A stretch of 64,000 nt of DNA, from assembly GCA_009777235.1 (NCBI GenBank), contig WRMH01000007.1, positions 1 through 64,000 on the forward strand. Reading direction: 5' to 3'. Below, piece by piece: positions 24,391 to 37,800 of this stretch. Position 1 is the first letter of the stretch, and every line of letters starts with the position of its first letter. The notes beneath the pieces were generated by a model. The model saw only the letters and a list, made by a program, of their open reading frames with translations, searched no databases and was not told the DNA's origin. A program made the translations under genes and the position numbers. Source of the DNA: Oscillospiraceae bacterium (lineage in GTDB: Bacteria; Bacillota; Clostridia; Oscillospirales; Oscillospiraceae).

Positions 24391-25506
24391 ATGAAATTCA
24401 CTTGTTCAAAAATACCTTTGCAAAACGCGGTTACGATTTCGTCCCGTGCCACAGCTTCAAAAAGCCCCATACCTTTACTTGAAGGTATATTATTAGAGGC
24501 AAAAGATGGCAATGTAAAAATAACGGGATATGATCTCAAAACGGGCATTATCACAAATGTTGAAGCGGAAGTTGAAAAAGAAGGAGGCATAGTTATAAAT
24601 TCACGGCTTCTTTGCGAAATTATCAGAAAAATGCCGGGCTCTGAAATTTCATTTTCTGTAAGCTCTGAATATATAGCTCAAATAAGCAGTGAGCGAAGCG
24701 TGATAGATATATTGGGTTCGCCCACGGCGGATTATCCCGAAATGCCTTATATTGACGAGCAAGATAAAATTGTAATAGAAGAAGCGAAGCTAAAGAAAAT
24801 GATTGCGCAAACAAATTTTGCGGTCAGCGATAATGAATCTCGCCCAATCCACACGGGAGCTCTCTTTGAGACAAGCGGGGGTCAGCTCACAATTGTGGCT
24901 GTTGACGGCTATAGGCTTGCTTTGCGCCGTGAGGTTTTAGACAAAAAAGATATACCACAGCTTAGTTTTGTCGTGCCGGGCAACGCGCTCGGCGAGGTGG
25001 AGCGCATATTATCCGATGGCGAAGGAGAGGTATATGTTACGCTCGGTTCTAAAAACATTGTTTTCAAGATTGATGAAATTACCCTTATTTCACGCAGGCT
25101 TGAGGGTGAGTTTTTAAATTATAAAAATTCTATACCGGGTCAGCCAAAATATTGTCTGAATGTCAAAAAAGAAGAGCTTATATCATCTATTGAGCGTGTT
25201 TCTCTCATAATCAGCGAAAAAATGAAAAGCCCGGTCAGATGTACATTTGAAGACAAGGTAGTCAAGCTCTATACGGCGTCGGCTCTCGGAAAAGCAAGCG
25301 ATGAATGTACTACCGACGGAGACGGAGAGGGTCTCGAAATAGGCTTTAACGACAAATTCTTTATTGAGGCTCTTAAAGCGGCTCCGGCGGAAGATGTCAC
25401 ACTTGAGCTAAACTCGGGCGTTTCCCCATGCGTTATTACGCCAAGCGATGATTCAAACAACTTCTTATATATGATACTCCCCGTCAGGCTCAAAGCGGAA
25501 AACTGA
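24391..25506 (+). CDS. dnaN: DNA polymerase III beta sliding clamp
   Basis: The beta clamp tethers polymerase III to DNA. The 371-residue length, three-domain organisation and sequences such as GAGGxxTIVAVDGYRLALR (here QLTIVAVDGYRLALR) are typical, and the C-terminus MILPVRLKAEN matches the conserved M-L-P-V-R end. It starts right after the oriC unwinding region. The ribosome site is weak (AAAGAAAGAG). Confidence 0.97.
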   Translation: MKFTCSKIPLQNAVTISSRATASKSPIPLLEGILLEAKDGNVKITGYDLKTGIITNVEAEVEKEGGIVINSRLLCEIIRKMPGSEISFSVSSEYIAQISSERSVIDILGSPTADYPEMPYIDEQDKIVIEEAKLKKMIAQTNFAVSDNESRPIHTGALFETSGGQLTIVAVDGYRLALRREVLDKKDIPQLSFVVPGNALGEVERILSDGEGEVYVTLGSKNIVFKIDEITLISRRLEGEFLNYKNSIPGQPKYCLNVKKEELISSIERVSLIISEKMKSPVRCTFEDKVVKLYTASALGKASDECTTDGDGEGLEIGFNDKFFIEALKAAPAEDVTLELNSGVSPCVITPSDDSNNFLYMILPVRLKAEN

Positions 25507-25577
25507 CAGCTTATGCGCAAAGAGGCTTGGCGGCGGGTAGTTACTTTTCCGGGCGCGGGAGTCTCAAAAGGAGTATC

Positions 25578-26681
25578 ATGACAATCAGCAGCTTGACTTT
25601 AGAGAGATTTCGCAATTTTCAAACAGCTTCGGTGACATTTAGCGACGGCGTCAATGTCATCACAGGACGCAACGGGCAAGGAAAAACAAACCTGTTGGAG
25701 GCAATCTACTACTTGGCGTCCGGGCGCGCATTTCGGACATCAACAGATAAAGAGCTGATCAATTTTGACGCCGAGAGCGCTCTCATTCGGACGGAAATTA
25801 TGTCCGCCGAACGCAAACAATCACTTGAAGCCCGGTTTTTTAATGGGCGGCGAAGAGAAATCTATGCAAACGAGGTTAAGCTAAAAAAAGTAACAGAGCT
25901 TGTCGGACGGCTTACCGCAGTGTTGTTTTGCCCGGACAATTTGAGCCTTATCAAAGACGGAGCCGCAGTGAGGCGCAGGCTTATGGACAACACCATTTCT
26001 CAGTTGCGCCCGCGTTATCTGGCGGCCCTCATAGAGTTTACCAGACTATACGAAAACAAAACACGCATTTTGCGCGATCATTATGAAAATCCGTCGCTGA
26101 TAGAGCTGCTTGATGATTTTAACATACGCCTTGCCGAGCAAAGCGCACAGCTCATATACTACAGGTCGGGATTTGTGGAAAACTTGGCAAAAAAAGCGGC
26201 GAAGATACACAAGGAGTTTTCGGGCGGCGCGGAGGAGATGGATATATCTTATCAAACAGTTGGAGGGATAGACCCAAAAGGCAAAAAGCCGGAGGAGATA
26301 CTGCCGCACATAATAGAGCATCAAAGGGAGCATTACACAGCGGAGCTGCGCAGCGGGCTGTGCCTTACGGGGGCGCACAAGGATGATATGGACGTGCAGA
26401 TAAACAAAAAGGCCGCGCGAAAATATGCCTCGCAAGGTCAGGCGCGAACGGCGGCCGTTTCGATAAAACTTGCAGAGCGCGACATTCATTTTGACGACCG
26501 CGGCGAATATCCGGTTTTACTGCTCGACGACGTGCTCTCAGAGCTTGACAACAACAGGCAAGAGTTCATTCTTGGTAAAATTGAGCAAGGTCAAGTGCTG
26601 GTTTCATGCTGTGAGGATGTCTCATCTTCAATCTCTCTGCCGGGAAAAGTGATTTTTGTTGAAGACGGAGCAATAAAATAA
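25578..26681 (+). CDS. recF: DNA replication and repair protein RecF
   Basis: RecF, an SMC-like ATPase, helps load RecA at gaps. The 367 residues include Walker A GRNGQGKTN (30-38), the signature region YASQGQARTAAVSIKLAE and Walker B PVLLLDDVLSEL. I chose ATG 25578 (MTISSLTLERFRNF) with AAAAGGAG upstream, because RecF proteins begin close to this motif; the reading from 25527 has no ribosome site. No S4-domain yaaA gene lies between dnaN and recF, unlike many Firmicutes. Confidence 0.95.
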   Translation: MTISSLTLERFRNFQTASVTFSDGVNVITGRNGQGKTNLLEAIYYLASGRAFRTSTDKELINFDAESALIRTEIMSAERKQSLEARFFNGRRREIYANEVKLKKVTELVGRLTAVLFCPDNLSLIKDGAAVRRRLMDNTISQLRPRYLAALIEFTRLYENKTRILRDHYENPSLIELLDDFNIRLAEQSAQLIYYRSGFVENLAKKAAKIHKEFSGGAEEMDISYQTVGGIDPKGKKPEEILPHIIEHQREHYTAELRSGLCLTGAHKDDMDVQINKKAARKYASQGQARTAAVSIKLAERDIHFDDRGEYPVLLLDDVLSELDNNRQEFILGKIEQGQVLVSCCEDVSSSISLPGKVIFVEDGAIK

Positions 26682-26714
26682 CGGAGCAATACCGGAAAGG
26701 GTTTCAATAAACTA

Positions 26715-28921
<2,207 letters not shown>

Positions 28922-29027
28922 AGAGCGCTTTTCAAGAGCTCTGGAAAAACGCTTTAGTATTTTAGGAAGGGTTTTAATGGGTAGGGGTATTATTTGCAAG
29001 TTTTTGCCCCTGCGGAAGGAGATATAA

Positions 29028-31547
29028 ATGGCGAAAAAAGAGAAAACAGGAGACATTAGCTTTCCTGAGCAGGCGATTGTTTCAACACCGATAGAGCAGG
29101 AGATGGAAACGTCATTTCTTACTTACGCAATGTCGGTCATTATTGACCGTGCGTTGCCGGACGTGCGCGACGGGCTAAAACCGATCCATCGCCGCATACT
29201 GTATACGATGCACGAAAGCGGGCTCACCTTCGACAAACCGTTTCGCAAATCGGCAACCGCCGTCGGTGACATTATGGGTCGCTATCACCCGCACGGGGAC
29301 GCATCCATATATGACGCGCTTGTGCGCATGGCGCAAGAATTTTCCATGCGCTATCTGCTTGTTTCGGGACACGGTAATTTCGGCTCTGTGGACGGAGACC
29401 CTCCGGCGGCCATGCGCTATACCGAAGCAAAACTGTCCAAGATTTCTGACGAAATGCTCCGCGACATAGATAAAGACACCGTAAACTGGGACTCAAACTA
29501 TGACGAAACACGCAAGCAGCCCCGCGTTTTACCCAGCCGCTACCCCAACTTGCTCGTCAACGGTTCCGGCGGTATAGCCGTAGGCATGACGACTAACATT
29601 CCCCCGCATAATTTGACGGAGGTCATAAACGCCGTTATTTGCGTCATGGAAAAACCCGACGCGGATTTGGACGACATAATGGAACATATAAACGGCCCGG
29701 ATTTTCCGACGCGGGGCATAATCATGGGAAGAGTCGGCATACGCGCCGCATATGCGACGGGACGCGGCAGAATCAGGGTACGCGCGCGCACGGAAATGGA
29801 AGAATTTTCTGCCGGGCGCACGAGAATAATAGTCACCGAGCTGCCGTATCAGGTAAACAAGGCGCGCCTCTTGGAATCTATCGCGGAATGTGTCAAAAGC
29901 AAGCGCATTGAGGGTTTGTCGGCAATGCGCGACGAATCCGACAGAGACGGTATGCGCATCGTTATTGAACTAAAGCGCGACGCGAACGCGCAGGTTGTGC
30001 TAAACCGCCTTTTTGCGCAAACGCAAATGCAAACCACATTCGCGATTGTTTTACTGGCACTCGTGGACGATCAAACACAGCCGCGCATACTGTCACTAAA
30101 GCAAATCCTTGATGAATACATAGCGCACCAGCGGGAGATCGTGCGCCGCCGCATCCAATACGATCTTAAAAAAGCGCGTGAGCGCGCACATATTCTCGAA
30201 GGTTTGCGCATAGCTTGCAACAATATTGACGAGGTCATAAGGATAATCCGCACGAGCTATGACGACGCGAAAGAGCGTTTGATGGAGCGTTTTGAGCTCT
30301 CGGAGCTTCAAGCTCAAGCGATACTCGATATGCGGCTTCGCAGTCTGCAAGGATTGGAGATCGAAAAGATAGAAAAAGAGTACGCAGAGCTTCTAAAGAT
30401 GATAGAGCATTATATGATGCTGCTAAACAGCCAAGAAAAGCGCGATGAAGTCTTGGTAAAAGAGCTTATCGAAATCAGGGATAAATATGGAGATGAGCGG
30501 CGCACGGAGATTGCCGTAGTAGAAGATGAGATTGATATAGAAGATTTGATTGACGAAGAGGAATGTGTGTATACCCTCACTCACGCGGGGTATATAAAAC
30601 GTTTGCCCGCAAACACCTATCGGGCGCAAAAGCGCGGCGGGCGCGGCATTACCGCGATGACGACAAAAGCGGAAGATTATGTAGAAACGCTCTTTACGGC
30701 ATCTTCGCACGACTTTATTTTGTTTTTTACAAATCAAGGCAGGGTATATCGCAAAAAGGGATACATGATACCCGAAGCCGGACGGCAGGCGCGAGGCACA
30801 AACTTAGTAAATATTTTACCGCTTCAACCCGACGAAAAGGTATCGGCAATGATTCGCGTGCGCGAGTTTGGACAAGACGAATATCTTGTGATGGTTACGA
30901 AAAACGGAACGGCAAAACGCATGAAAATGACGGAGCTTCGCAACATTAAAAACATGGGAATCCGCGCCATCACGCTTGCCGCCGACGACGAGCTTATATC
31001 TGTCCGCGACACGGACGGCAAACAAAAGATACTGATTGCAACCAAAAACGGCATTGCGATCTGTTTTAAGGAAACCGATATAAGGCCGACGGGACGCACG
31101 GCGGCGGGAGTGCGGGGCATACGGCTGCGCGGCGGCGACCATTGCGTGGGCGCGGCAAGGGCGCGCGAGGGCGGCTCGCTGCTCACCGTCACCGAAAAAG
31201 GGTACGGAAAAAGAACTAAGATTAGCGAATATCTGCGCGGCGAAGCGGGAGACGTGCAAAGCCGGGGAGGTATAGGCAAAAAGAATCAGATTATTACGGA
31301 CAAAACCGGGACGGTGGCGGACATTAAGGTTGTTGACGACAATGACGACGTCATGATTATTTCCGATGACGGCACGATTATCCGTATGTCCGCCGCGGAC
31401 ATCAGCACGATTGGCCGAATTACACAAGGCGTGCGCCTAATGCGCATTAGCGGCGACGCGAAAGTTATCTCGATAGCTCGGACTGAAAAGGAGGACGAGG
31501 AAGAGAGCGCGGAAGCGGGTGCGGAAGAACAAGGCGTGCAAGAATAG
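29028..31547 (+). CDS. gyrA: DNA gyrase subunit A
   Basis: The breakage-reunion subunit, 839 residues. Catalytic Tyr131 is in [11 protein letters not shown], and the GyrA box is AQKRGGRGI. The Tyr loop region reads [11 protein letters not shown], so the position equivalent to Escherichia coli Ser83 is Ala92, as in mycobacteria; the Asp87 equivalent is kept. The C-terminal tail is acidic ([12 protein letters not shown]). The ribosome site AAGGAG lies just upstream. The 106-base gap after gyrB holds no other gene. Confidence 0.97.
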   Translation: MAKKEKTGDISFPEQAIVSTPIEQEMETSFLTYAMSVIIDRALPDVRDGLKPIHRRILYTMHESGLTFDKPFRKSATAVGDIMGRYHPHGDASIYDALVRMAQEFSMRYLLVSGHGNFGSVDGDPPAAMRYTEAKLSKISDEMLRDIDKDTVNWDSNYDETRKQPRVLPSRYPNLLVNGSGGIAVGMTTNIPPHNLTEVINAVICVMEKPDADLDDIMEHINGPDFPTRGIIMGRVGIRAAYATGRGRIRVRARTEMEEFSAGRTRIIVTELPYQVNKARLLESIAECVKSKRIEGLSAMRDESDRDGMRIVIELKRDANAQVVLNRLFAQTQMQTTFAIVLLALVDDQTQPRILSLKQILDEYIAHQREIVRRRIQYDLKKARERAHILEGLRIACNNIDEVIRIIRTSYDDAKERLMERFELSELQAQAILDMRLRSLQGLEIEKIEKEYAELLKMIEHYMMLLNSQEKRDEVLVKELIEIRDKYGDERRTEIAVVEDEIDIEDLIDEEECVYTLTHAGYIKRLPANTYRAQKRGGRGITAMTTKAEDYVETLFTASSHDFILFFTNQGRVYRKKGYMIPEAGRQARGTNLVNILPLQPDEKVSAMIRVREFGQDEYLVMVTKNGTAKRMKMTELRNIKNMGIRAITLAADDELISVRDTDGKQKILIATKNGIAICFKETDIRPTGRTAAGVRGIRLRGGDHCVGAARAREGGSLLTVTEKGYGKRTKISEYLRGEAGDVQSRGGIGKKNQIITDKTGTVADIKVVDDNDDVMIISDDGTIIRMSAADISTIGRITQGVRLMRISGDAKVISIARTEKEDEEESAEAGAEEQGVQE

Positions 31548-31559
31548 GGCTGTATAAAA

Positions 31560-32000
31560 ATGAAAAAGGTGGAAATATATACTGACGGGGCGTGCAGCGG
31601 AAACCCGGGCCCGGGAGGCTGGGGTGCGATACTGCTCTATGGTAAGCATAAAAAAGAACTAAGCGGATCGGAGCCATGCACGACAAACAACCGCATGGAG
31701 CTGTTTTCGGTGATAGCGGCCCTTGAAATGCTAAAAGAGCCGTGCGAAGCTGAAATCTTCACGGACTCTAAGTATGTTTCCGGCGCGATAAATCAAGGCT
31801 GGCTCGAGTCGTGGCAAAGAAGAGGCTGGAAGCGCAAAGGCGGCGAGGTAAAAAACCCGGACTTATGGATGAGGCTCTCTGAGCTTTTGAAGCAACACAA
31901 AGTGACCTTTACATGGGTAAAAGGTCACGCAGATAATGAATATAACAACCGCTGTGACGAACTTGCCGTAAACGCAAGAATGAAAATCGGAAAAAAATAA
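31560..32000 (+). CDS. rnhA: ribonuclease HI
   Basis: Degrades RNA in RNA-DNA hybrids. The 146 residues carry all catalytic positions: Asp9 (YTDGACSGNPG), Glu47 (NNRMELFS), Asp69 (FTDSKYV) and Asp133 (NNRCDELA), plus His123 in VKGHADNEYN. It is 12 bases after gyrA and probably the last gene of the gyrase operon. A family P palindrome follows at 32047 and could end transcription. Confidence 0.95.
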   Translation: MKKVEIYTDGACSGNPGPGGWGAILLYGKHKKELSGSEPCTTNNRMELFSVIAALEMLKEPCEAEIFTDSKYVSGAINQGWLESWQRRGWKRKGGEVKNPDLWMRLSELLKQHKVTFTWVKGHADNEYNNRCDELAVNARMKIGKK

Positions 32001-32046
32001 AAGCACCCACAAGGCGCGGCTGGCTTTAACAAAAGCAGTTTACGGA

Positions 32047-32146
32047 GGTCATAAAATCATTCCTCCCCGATCAGTTGCGTCCATCCGTGCGCAAACGATC
32101 GGACGCTCCGCATCCATGCTCCGCTCTCGGAATAATTTTTATGACC
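32047..32146. repeat. 100-bp palindromic element (family P), copy C
   Basis: GGTCATAAAATCATTCC to GGAATAATTTTTATGACC with the standard interior. It lies between the convergent rnhA and EAL/HDOD genes, where a hairpin could serve as a two-way terminator. Flanks GA/TC are complementary. Confidence 0.8.
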
Positions 32147-32152
32147 TCAGTC

Positions 32153-33397
32153 TCAGCGGCCTTCGTCGTCGGCAATGGCATCAAGCAAAGACTTATACCA
32201 CTCAAGGGCATCTACAAACGCGGTCGTGACGTCCTCGAGTTTGAGGTTGAATTTCACCGTATAGATTGCGATTTCGTCCCAATTTGCGTGCTCATACGCG
32301 TTTATGAACGCAAGAACATTGTATAGATTGCCGGACTTGTCCACGAGCGCAGCTCTGACACTTTCGTCGAGAGCGACCTCGTTTACGGCCGCGTCCATCG
32401 GCACTTCAAGGATTACATCAAGGAGAGAAAACAGGCCAAGCATAAAGAGGCTTTGCGAGAACACGCCCATTTCAAACGCTTTTGCTAAGTTTTCGGCAAA
32501 CCGGGCGCGAATCAAGGACAGTTTTGCTATCTCGTTGGGCTTGTCGTCCGCAAGCTGAAGAGATATAGCCGTCGTCGCCCAACGCTTGACTTCTTTTTGA
32601 CCGAGAATGGCCACAGCGTTTCTTATGGATTCGATTTTTCTCGGCATGATCGTATTGATGAAGCGGAGCAGGGAAATAGAAAGAGAGGGGTCTTGGCCTA
32701 TCGTATCGGCTATATCGCCAAGATCAAAGTCCTCTTCGTTCATTCGGCGAAGAAGCGTCAGCGCGTTTATTTTGAGCGGAGCGATTTTCGCGGCGCCTTT
32801 TGTAATCGGCTGGTTGAAAAATCTGCCGCAAAATTGCGTGTTTGGCAGCTCCGACAGAATGTCGAAGGTCTCCATCGTGCTGATATTGTCAAGGACGATC
32901 TTCTTTAGCGAGGACAACGCCTTTATGGTGGCGATGAATTTTTCTCCAATCTCGAAAGCGGAAACGTCGGCGATAATGTAGGTTATAAGCTCAAAAAGCG
33001 GGTTTTTTGTGTGGCCGTCAAGAAATCCGTCAACAGCAAGCTCAAAACCAAGCTCGCGCAGCTCTCTGCAACGCTCGAGCAAAGTGTCGTCCGTTTTGAT
33101 ATTGGCGGGCAGTACGCAGACAAGCTGACTGGGCGGAATGTCGAGCGAAACGGGGACTCTCATCAGCACATGGTATTCGTTTACGTCAATAAACAAGGGG
33201 CAGCCGCCCGTGAGCGGCTCAACGCCCAAGGTTTTGACAAGGTCAAGACCCGGAGATGAAACCGCATCGGATAGACTCATCTCTTCGGCCATCATTGCCC
33301 GCAGTTTTTGACCGCTGCGGGATTTGAGCCGATAAGCGCCGACCGACAAGTTAGAATCAAAGAAAGGAATAGCAACTATATATGTATGTGTATTCAT
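32153..33397 (-). CDS. EAL/HDOD two-domain signalling protein
   Basis: A 414-residue protein like YuxH-type EAL-HDOD regulators. The N-terminal half aligns with an EAL domain, but the EAL catalytic motif and metal residues are not seen (LAVDGFLDGHTKN in the region of the usual acidic motif), so it is probably a degenerate binding domain. The HDOD half (about 215-400) contains LKINALTLLRRMNEED and DIADTIGQDPSLSISLLRFI. The start was set at ATG 33397 (MNTHTYIVAIPFF) with GGGGGTGA upstream. The function is unknown; relatives affect motility or stress signalling. Confidence 0.8.
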   Translation of the reverse strand: MNTHTYIVAIPFFDSNLSVGAYRLKSRSGQKLRAMMAEEMSLSDAVSSPGLDLVKTLGVEPLTGGCPLFIDVNEYHVLMRVPVSLDIPPSQLVCVLPANIKTDDTLLERCRELRELGFELAVDGFLDGHTKNPLFELITYIIADVSAFEIGEKFIATIKALSSLKKIVLDNISTMETFDILSELPNTQFCGRFFNQPITKGAAKIAPLKINALTLLRRMNEEDFDLGDIADTIGQDPSLSISLLRFINTIMPRKIESIRNAVAILGQKEVKRWATTAISLQLADDKPNEIAKLSLIRARFAENLAKAFEMGVFSQSLFMLGLFSLLDVILEVPMDAAVNEVALDESVRAALVDKSGNLYNVLAFINAYEHANWDEIAIYTVKFNLKLEDVTTAFVDALEWYKSLLDAIADDEGR

Positions 33398-33426
33398 ATC
33401 GTCACCCCCGTAGTGTCCTTGGTGTG

Positions 33427-34791
33427 TCAATTATACACCGGCGGCGGGTCAATGTCAAACCGCGGCGATTCTTGCAGAGCTTTGAGGAGTTTTTCTTTGT
33501 CGTTTTCGATTTTCTCATCAACAACCATCTCGAGCAGCGCGTTTAGCGTTTTGCCGATTTGAGCGCCGTCCGTTATCCCGGCAGCTATGAGGTCTTTGCC
33601 GTTTACGGCCAAATCTTTTAAAGAAAAGCACTGCTGCTGCTCGATAATTATATCAATGAGGGTTGAAATAATGGCGGTGTTGTCGGGGAATTTTTCGCGA
33701 AAATGCTCTGACTTGGCGGCGTTGTCGGCCTTTTTTACGAGAAGCAGACGGCGAAGCTGAGTCTCGCCCAGCTTGCCAAGCCATCTTTTTACGCTCCTGT
33801 GATTTGGGTCAAGGTCAATCCCGTGGCACAAAACAAGCCCGGTCACGATTTTTGAGGTCTCCTTATCATACCGCAGACGGTTTAGTATCTCACGCGACAT
33901 ATCGGCGCTCACGCCCTCATGCCCGCGAAAACTTGAGGCGCCTTTTTCGCTCAATTTATAGCAGCCGGGCTTTGCGATGTCATGAAAAAGCATTGCCAAA
34001 CGAATAGTCAGGTCTTTTGGCGCGGCCTCGACAGAGCGCAAGGTATGCTCCATCACATCAAAGGCGTGATAGACGCTGTTTTGCTCAAAACCTATGAGCG
34101 GCTCAAGCTCGGGGAGTATCTCGGTCAGCACGGGAAGATGCGCCGCAAGAAGCCGTCTTATATTGTCGGCCAAAAGCAACTTGTTAAGCTCCGCCGATAT
34201 GCGCTCGGAGGCAATGTTTTTCAAAAGCCCCCGATTTTTTATCATGGTGTTTGCCGTGTTTTCCTCAATGTCATACCCCAAAACGGCGGCAAACCGAAGT
34301 GCGCGCATTATGCGCAGAGCATCCTCTTTAAAGCGCTTGTCGGGGTTGCCGACGCATTTTATCCGCTTTTCGGCTATGTCCAGCGCCCCGCCATAGTAGT
34401 CCACGATCCCGGTTTTAGGGTTATATGCCATAGCGTTGACCGTAAAATCCCTGCGAGCCAAGTCTCTTTTCAAAACATCAACAAACCTGACAGTTTCCGG
34501 GCGTCTGTTGTCCTTATATTTGCCGTCAACGCGGTAGGTCGTTATCTCAAACGGCTTATGGCGGAGCATGAGCGTTATAGTGCCGTGCTTTAATCCGGTC
34601 TCGATGATATGGTGTTTTTTGAAGATTTGCGCCGTTTGACCGGGAAGCGCGGACGTGCAGACGTCCCAATCGTCCGGTATTTCTTTTCGCAGGCTGTCGC
34701 GGACACAGCCGCCAACGGCATACGCCTCAAACCCGTTTTTTTCGAGGGTGTCAATAATATACGTAACGTCAAAAGGCAGGTTAATGACCAT
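33427..34791 (-). CDS. cca: CCA tRNA nucleotidyltransferase (HD-domain type)
   Basis: Adds or repairs the 3' CCA of tRNAs. The class II nucleotidyltransferase head has YAVGGCVRDSL and DDWDVCTSA (metal-binding DxD), then RDFTVNAMAYNP and the ERISAELNKLL helix, followed by an HD domain (LAMLFHDIAKPGCY). From ATG 34791 it has 454 residues. An alternative ATG at 34809 overlaps the stop of the giant surface gene (TAATG) and would add six residues; no clear ribosome site favours it. Confidence 0.92.
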   Translation of the reverse strand: MVINLPFDVTYIIDTLEKNGFEAYAVGGCVRDSLRKEIPDDWDVCTSALPGQTAQIFKKHHIIETGLKHGTITLMLRHKPFEITTYRVDGKYKDNRRPETVRFVDVLKRDLARRDFTVNAMAYNPKTGIVDYYGGALDIAEKRIKCVGNPDKRFKEDALRIMRALRFAAVLGYDIEENTANTMIKNRGLLKNIASERISAELNKLLLADNIRRLLAAHLPVLTEILPELEPLIGFEQNSVYHAFDVMEHTLRSVEAAPKDLTIRLAMLFHDIAKPGCYKLSEKGASSFRGHEGVSADMSREILNRLRYDKETSKIVTGLVLCHGIDLDPNHRSVKRWLGKLGETQLRRLLLVKKADNAAKSEHFREKFPDNTAIISTLIDIIIEQQQCFSLKDLAVNGKDLIAAGITDGAQIGKTLNALLEMVVDEKIENDKEKLLKALQESPRFDIDPPPVYN

Positions 34792-34808
34792 AGCGGCAGA
34801 CACTCCCA

Positions 34809-37800
34809 TTACTCGGGGCTCGGCGGGATGCTGTCATCGGGAGGCTCCGGCACGCGCTCGCGCTCTCTTGCGGTCTGCTTAAAGGCAAGCCTCGCGGAAA
34901 CAACGCAGAAAACGAAGAGCAAAAGATTTGACAAAGTCCAGAAGTCAACGAGAATCATCGGGTTTCGCATATTCTCGGTAAACAGGAAGAGGATAATGCC
35001 AAGCATGGCGGCCGCGATGGTGGCGAGCAGCCAGTCTTTGATATAGCGGCGGCGAAATATGAGAAAAGCGGCGCTCAGAGCGTAGAACCCGCCCGCTATG
35101 CAAAGGAGCAGGTTTATAAGAGCCCATGCCGCGGGGGCAACTCCCGAATCTTTGTTGGGCCACGCGGCCAAAGGTATCTCAAAGTCGCCGATAGCCAAAA
35201 CAAGAAGATCGTCGTCCGTGATGCCGAGCGTTATGACGCCGCCCAAGACGGAAATGAATACGCGGGCAAAACGCGGCGGGTGGATGTCATCTCCGGCGCC
35301 GTCCGAGCCGTCGCCGGGCGGGACAGTCACATCAGGGGCGGCGGGGTCGCCCGAGGGGTCTAAAACAGGCGGGTCAATAACAGAAATCCGCTCACCATCA
35401 CCGGGAAGTTCGCCGCCCGGCTCGTCGCCGGAACCGTCGCCGGGATCATCGCCCGGAGAAAGATCGGAGGTGGGCGCGGGGGTAGGCTCTCTCGGCGGCG
35501 CGGGGGTGGTGGATTCCGGCGTGGGTGCGGGAGTCGGCGAGAGGTCGCTGCCGTCGCCCGGAAGTATTTCGTCGTCTTCGTCATCGCCAAGCTCGCCGGG
35601 GTCTGCCTCGTCGCCGGACTCTGTGTCGCCGCCGGGTTCTGTGCCGCCGCCGGGAGGCGGGGTCACAGATTGCGCGACGGGAATGACGAAGGCAAATTCG
35701 CTAAAGCGTCCGACGTGAAGATGAATGGTCTGAGTTGAGGCGTTGTAATCAAAATACTCACCAAAGGCGTTTTGGTTGCCCGCGCCCTTGGGTAATTGCT
35801 CGACAGAGCCGTTGTGCAGGCGGAAGACCACTACCTTATCGCCGTGTTCGGCAAGAGCGGAGTCGGCGAGCGGCACATAGATGTCAACATTTCGTGCCAG
35901 CTCGGAAAGCAGCTCTGTTACGTCCGCTCCCGCACCGTCACGGGAGAAGTTTCTCACATCATTCCAGATGTATTTTCTCATCACAAAGTCTAAGAAGAGC
36001 TTTGCTTCCCATTTTACCGTCTTGTCCTCCGAGCTGGAATTTAACGCGCTGTCCACGGCAGAAACCAAGGTCTGCGCGGCAGTTTCAAGCGCCTTTATCG
36101 GCGAGTTTTCGCAAAAGCCCCGGCTATAGAGGTTTAGCAAAATTGCCCCGTTGTTGTAGATGACAGAATTTATCTCGTCTTGGGAGACTCCTTGCAGGCC
36201 GCTGCGCCCGCCGGACGAGACCCGGGCTATGGCGGCAGGGTCGTCCATCAAAGCGTTTAGTCCGCCGACGACTATGTTTGAGGAAATCGTCTCCACATCA
36301 TCTTTTATGGTTGCGGGCTCGCGTATGATGAGCTGGGTGTTTTTGCGCCCGCCGCCTCCGGTATAGATAATGAGGTTGCCAAGGTCATAGCCTTTTGAGG
36401 GATCGCCCTCATCAAAAGTCACTTCGATATAAAATGTCCGCACGATCTGCTCCGTATAGTCAAGCTCTTCGCGCTCAATGTCCACAACGACCGTCCGCTC
36501 AAAGATGACGACGATGTTGTAAAGGCCGGGGTGAACGTCGCCAAAGCAGAATTTGCCGCTCTCGTCGGTCGGCCCGACTTGGCTGATCAAGGTGTCGCCC
36601 TGCCATAGCTGCACGGTCACTTTTTCCAGCTCATTGAGGTTTTCGTCAAGGATAGTGCCAAAAACATCATGACCGTCATCGTCTATCTTGTCCCAGACGG
36701 CGATAAACTCAGCCGCCCCGGCGACGGGCGTGTTGAGCGGGTAAGAATCGCCCGCGTAGTCAGAGCCCTTGATGAACCAACCGCGAAAACGGTAGCCGTC
36801 GCGGGTGACGACGGGGACGGCGGGATAGCCGCCATAGGCGACGGTTTGCGTCAAAGCTCCGCTGCCGGACTCGTGGTCATAATCGCCCGCGCTCGCGCCG
36901 GGGTCAAAGGTCACGGTATAGGTGTGCGCGGTCCATGCCGCCACGAGGCGATAACCCGCGAGAGTGTCATAGGTGGGATAGCCGGCGCCGGTCGGCAACT
37001 CGGGCAGTTTGTAATCCCAAGCTCCGGGTGCGGTTTCATCTGCCGGGCGAGCCTGTGTTTCTATCGGCATGACAGCACCGAATGTGCTGACGGAAGTGAC
37101 TGTCCAGCCGTCAAAATCGTGATTATCGCGGGTGGGCGTTATGACGACAATGCCGGAGCCGTCAGTAAGCTCTGATAATTTGAAGTTTGCGGTCGGGGTC
37201 GCGGGGTCGTTTGTGCCCCTGCGCAGCCAATAGGTGATAGAATAATCGCGCTCTTTCCAGACGGCGGTGAGGGTCAAATCGTCATCAATCATGCCCGCGG
37301 CAATGCCCTCCCTGTCGGAATATGTCACGGTGTCGCTGCCGTCTGTGCTCCAACCGGCAAAGATATAGCCGGGGCGTGTGAAGCCGGCTCTGGGGAGCAA
37401 GATGCCGTCACCATAGGTTACGGAAACATCAGCCATAGTGCCGCTTGCGTAGCCCGCGTCACCCTCAGAAAGCCCGTCGTTAGAGACGCCGTGAGAAAAG
37501 CTCACGGTGAACTTATCAGGTGTCCACAGGGCGGCAAAGTGCAGATCGCCGTCGCGGTTTTGCAGGGTGTAAATGTCGCCGCCAATGCCGTCTGTAACCG
37601 TAAAGCGGTCAATGATAGTGCCGTCAACGCCGCCCTGCCGGATAGTCCAGCCGGAGAACACAAAGCCTTTGCGGGTCGGCGGGTTTATCGAAGTCTCGGT
37701 CAGCGCCGGGCTATCTTCGCTGCCGATTTCATAGAGGCTGTACTTCTCAGGATTTCCCCCTGCGGGCGCGGAGCCTTCGTCATAGTTATAAGCTATGGCA

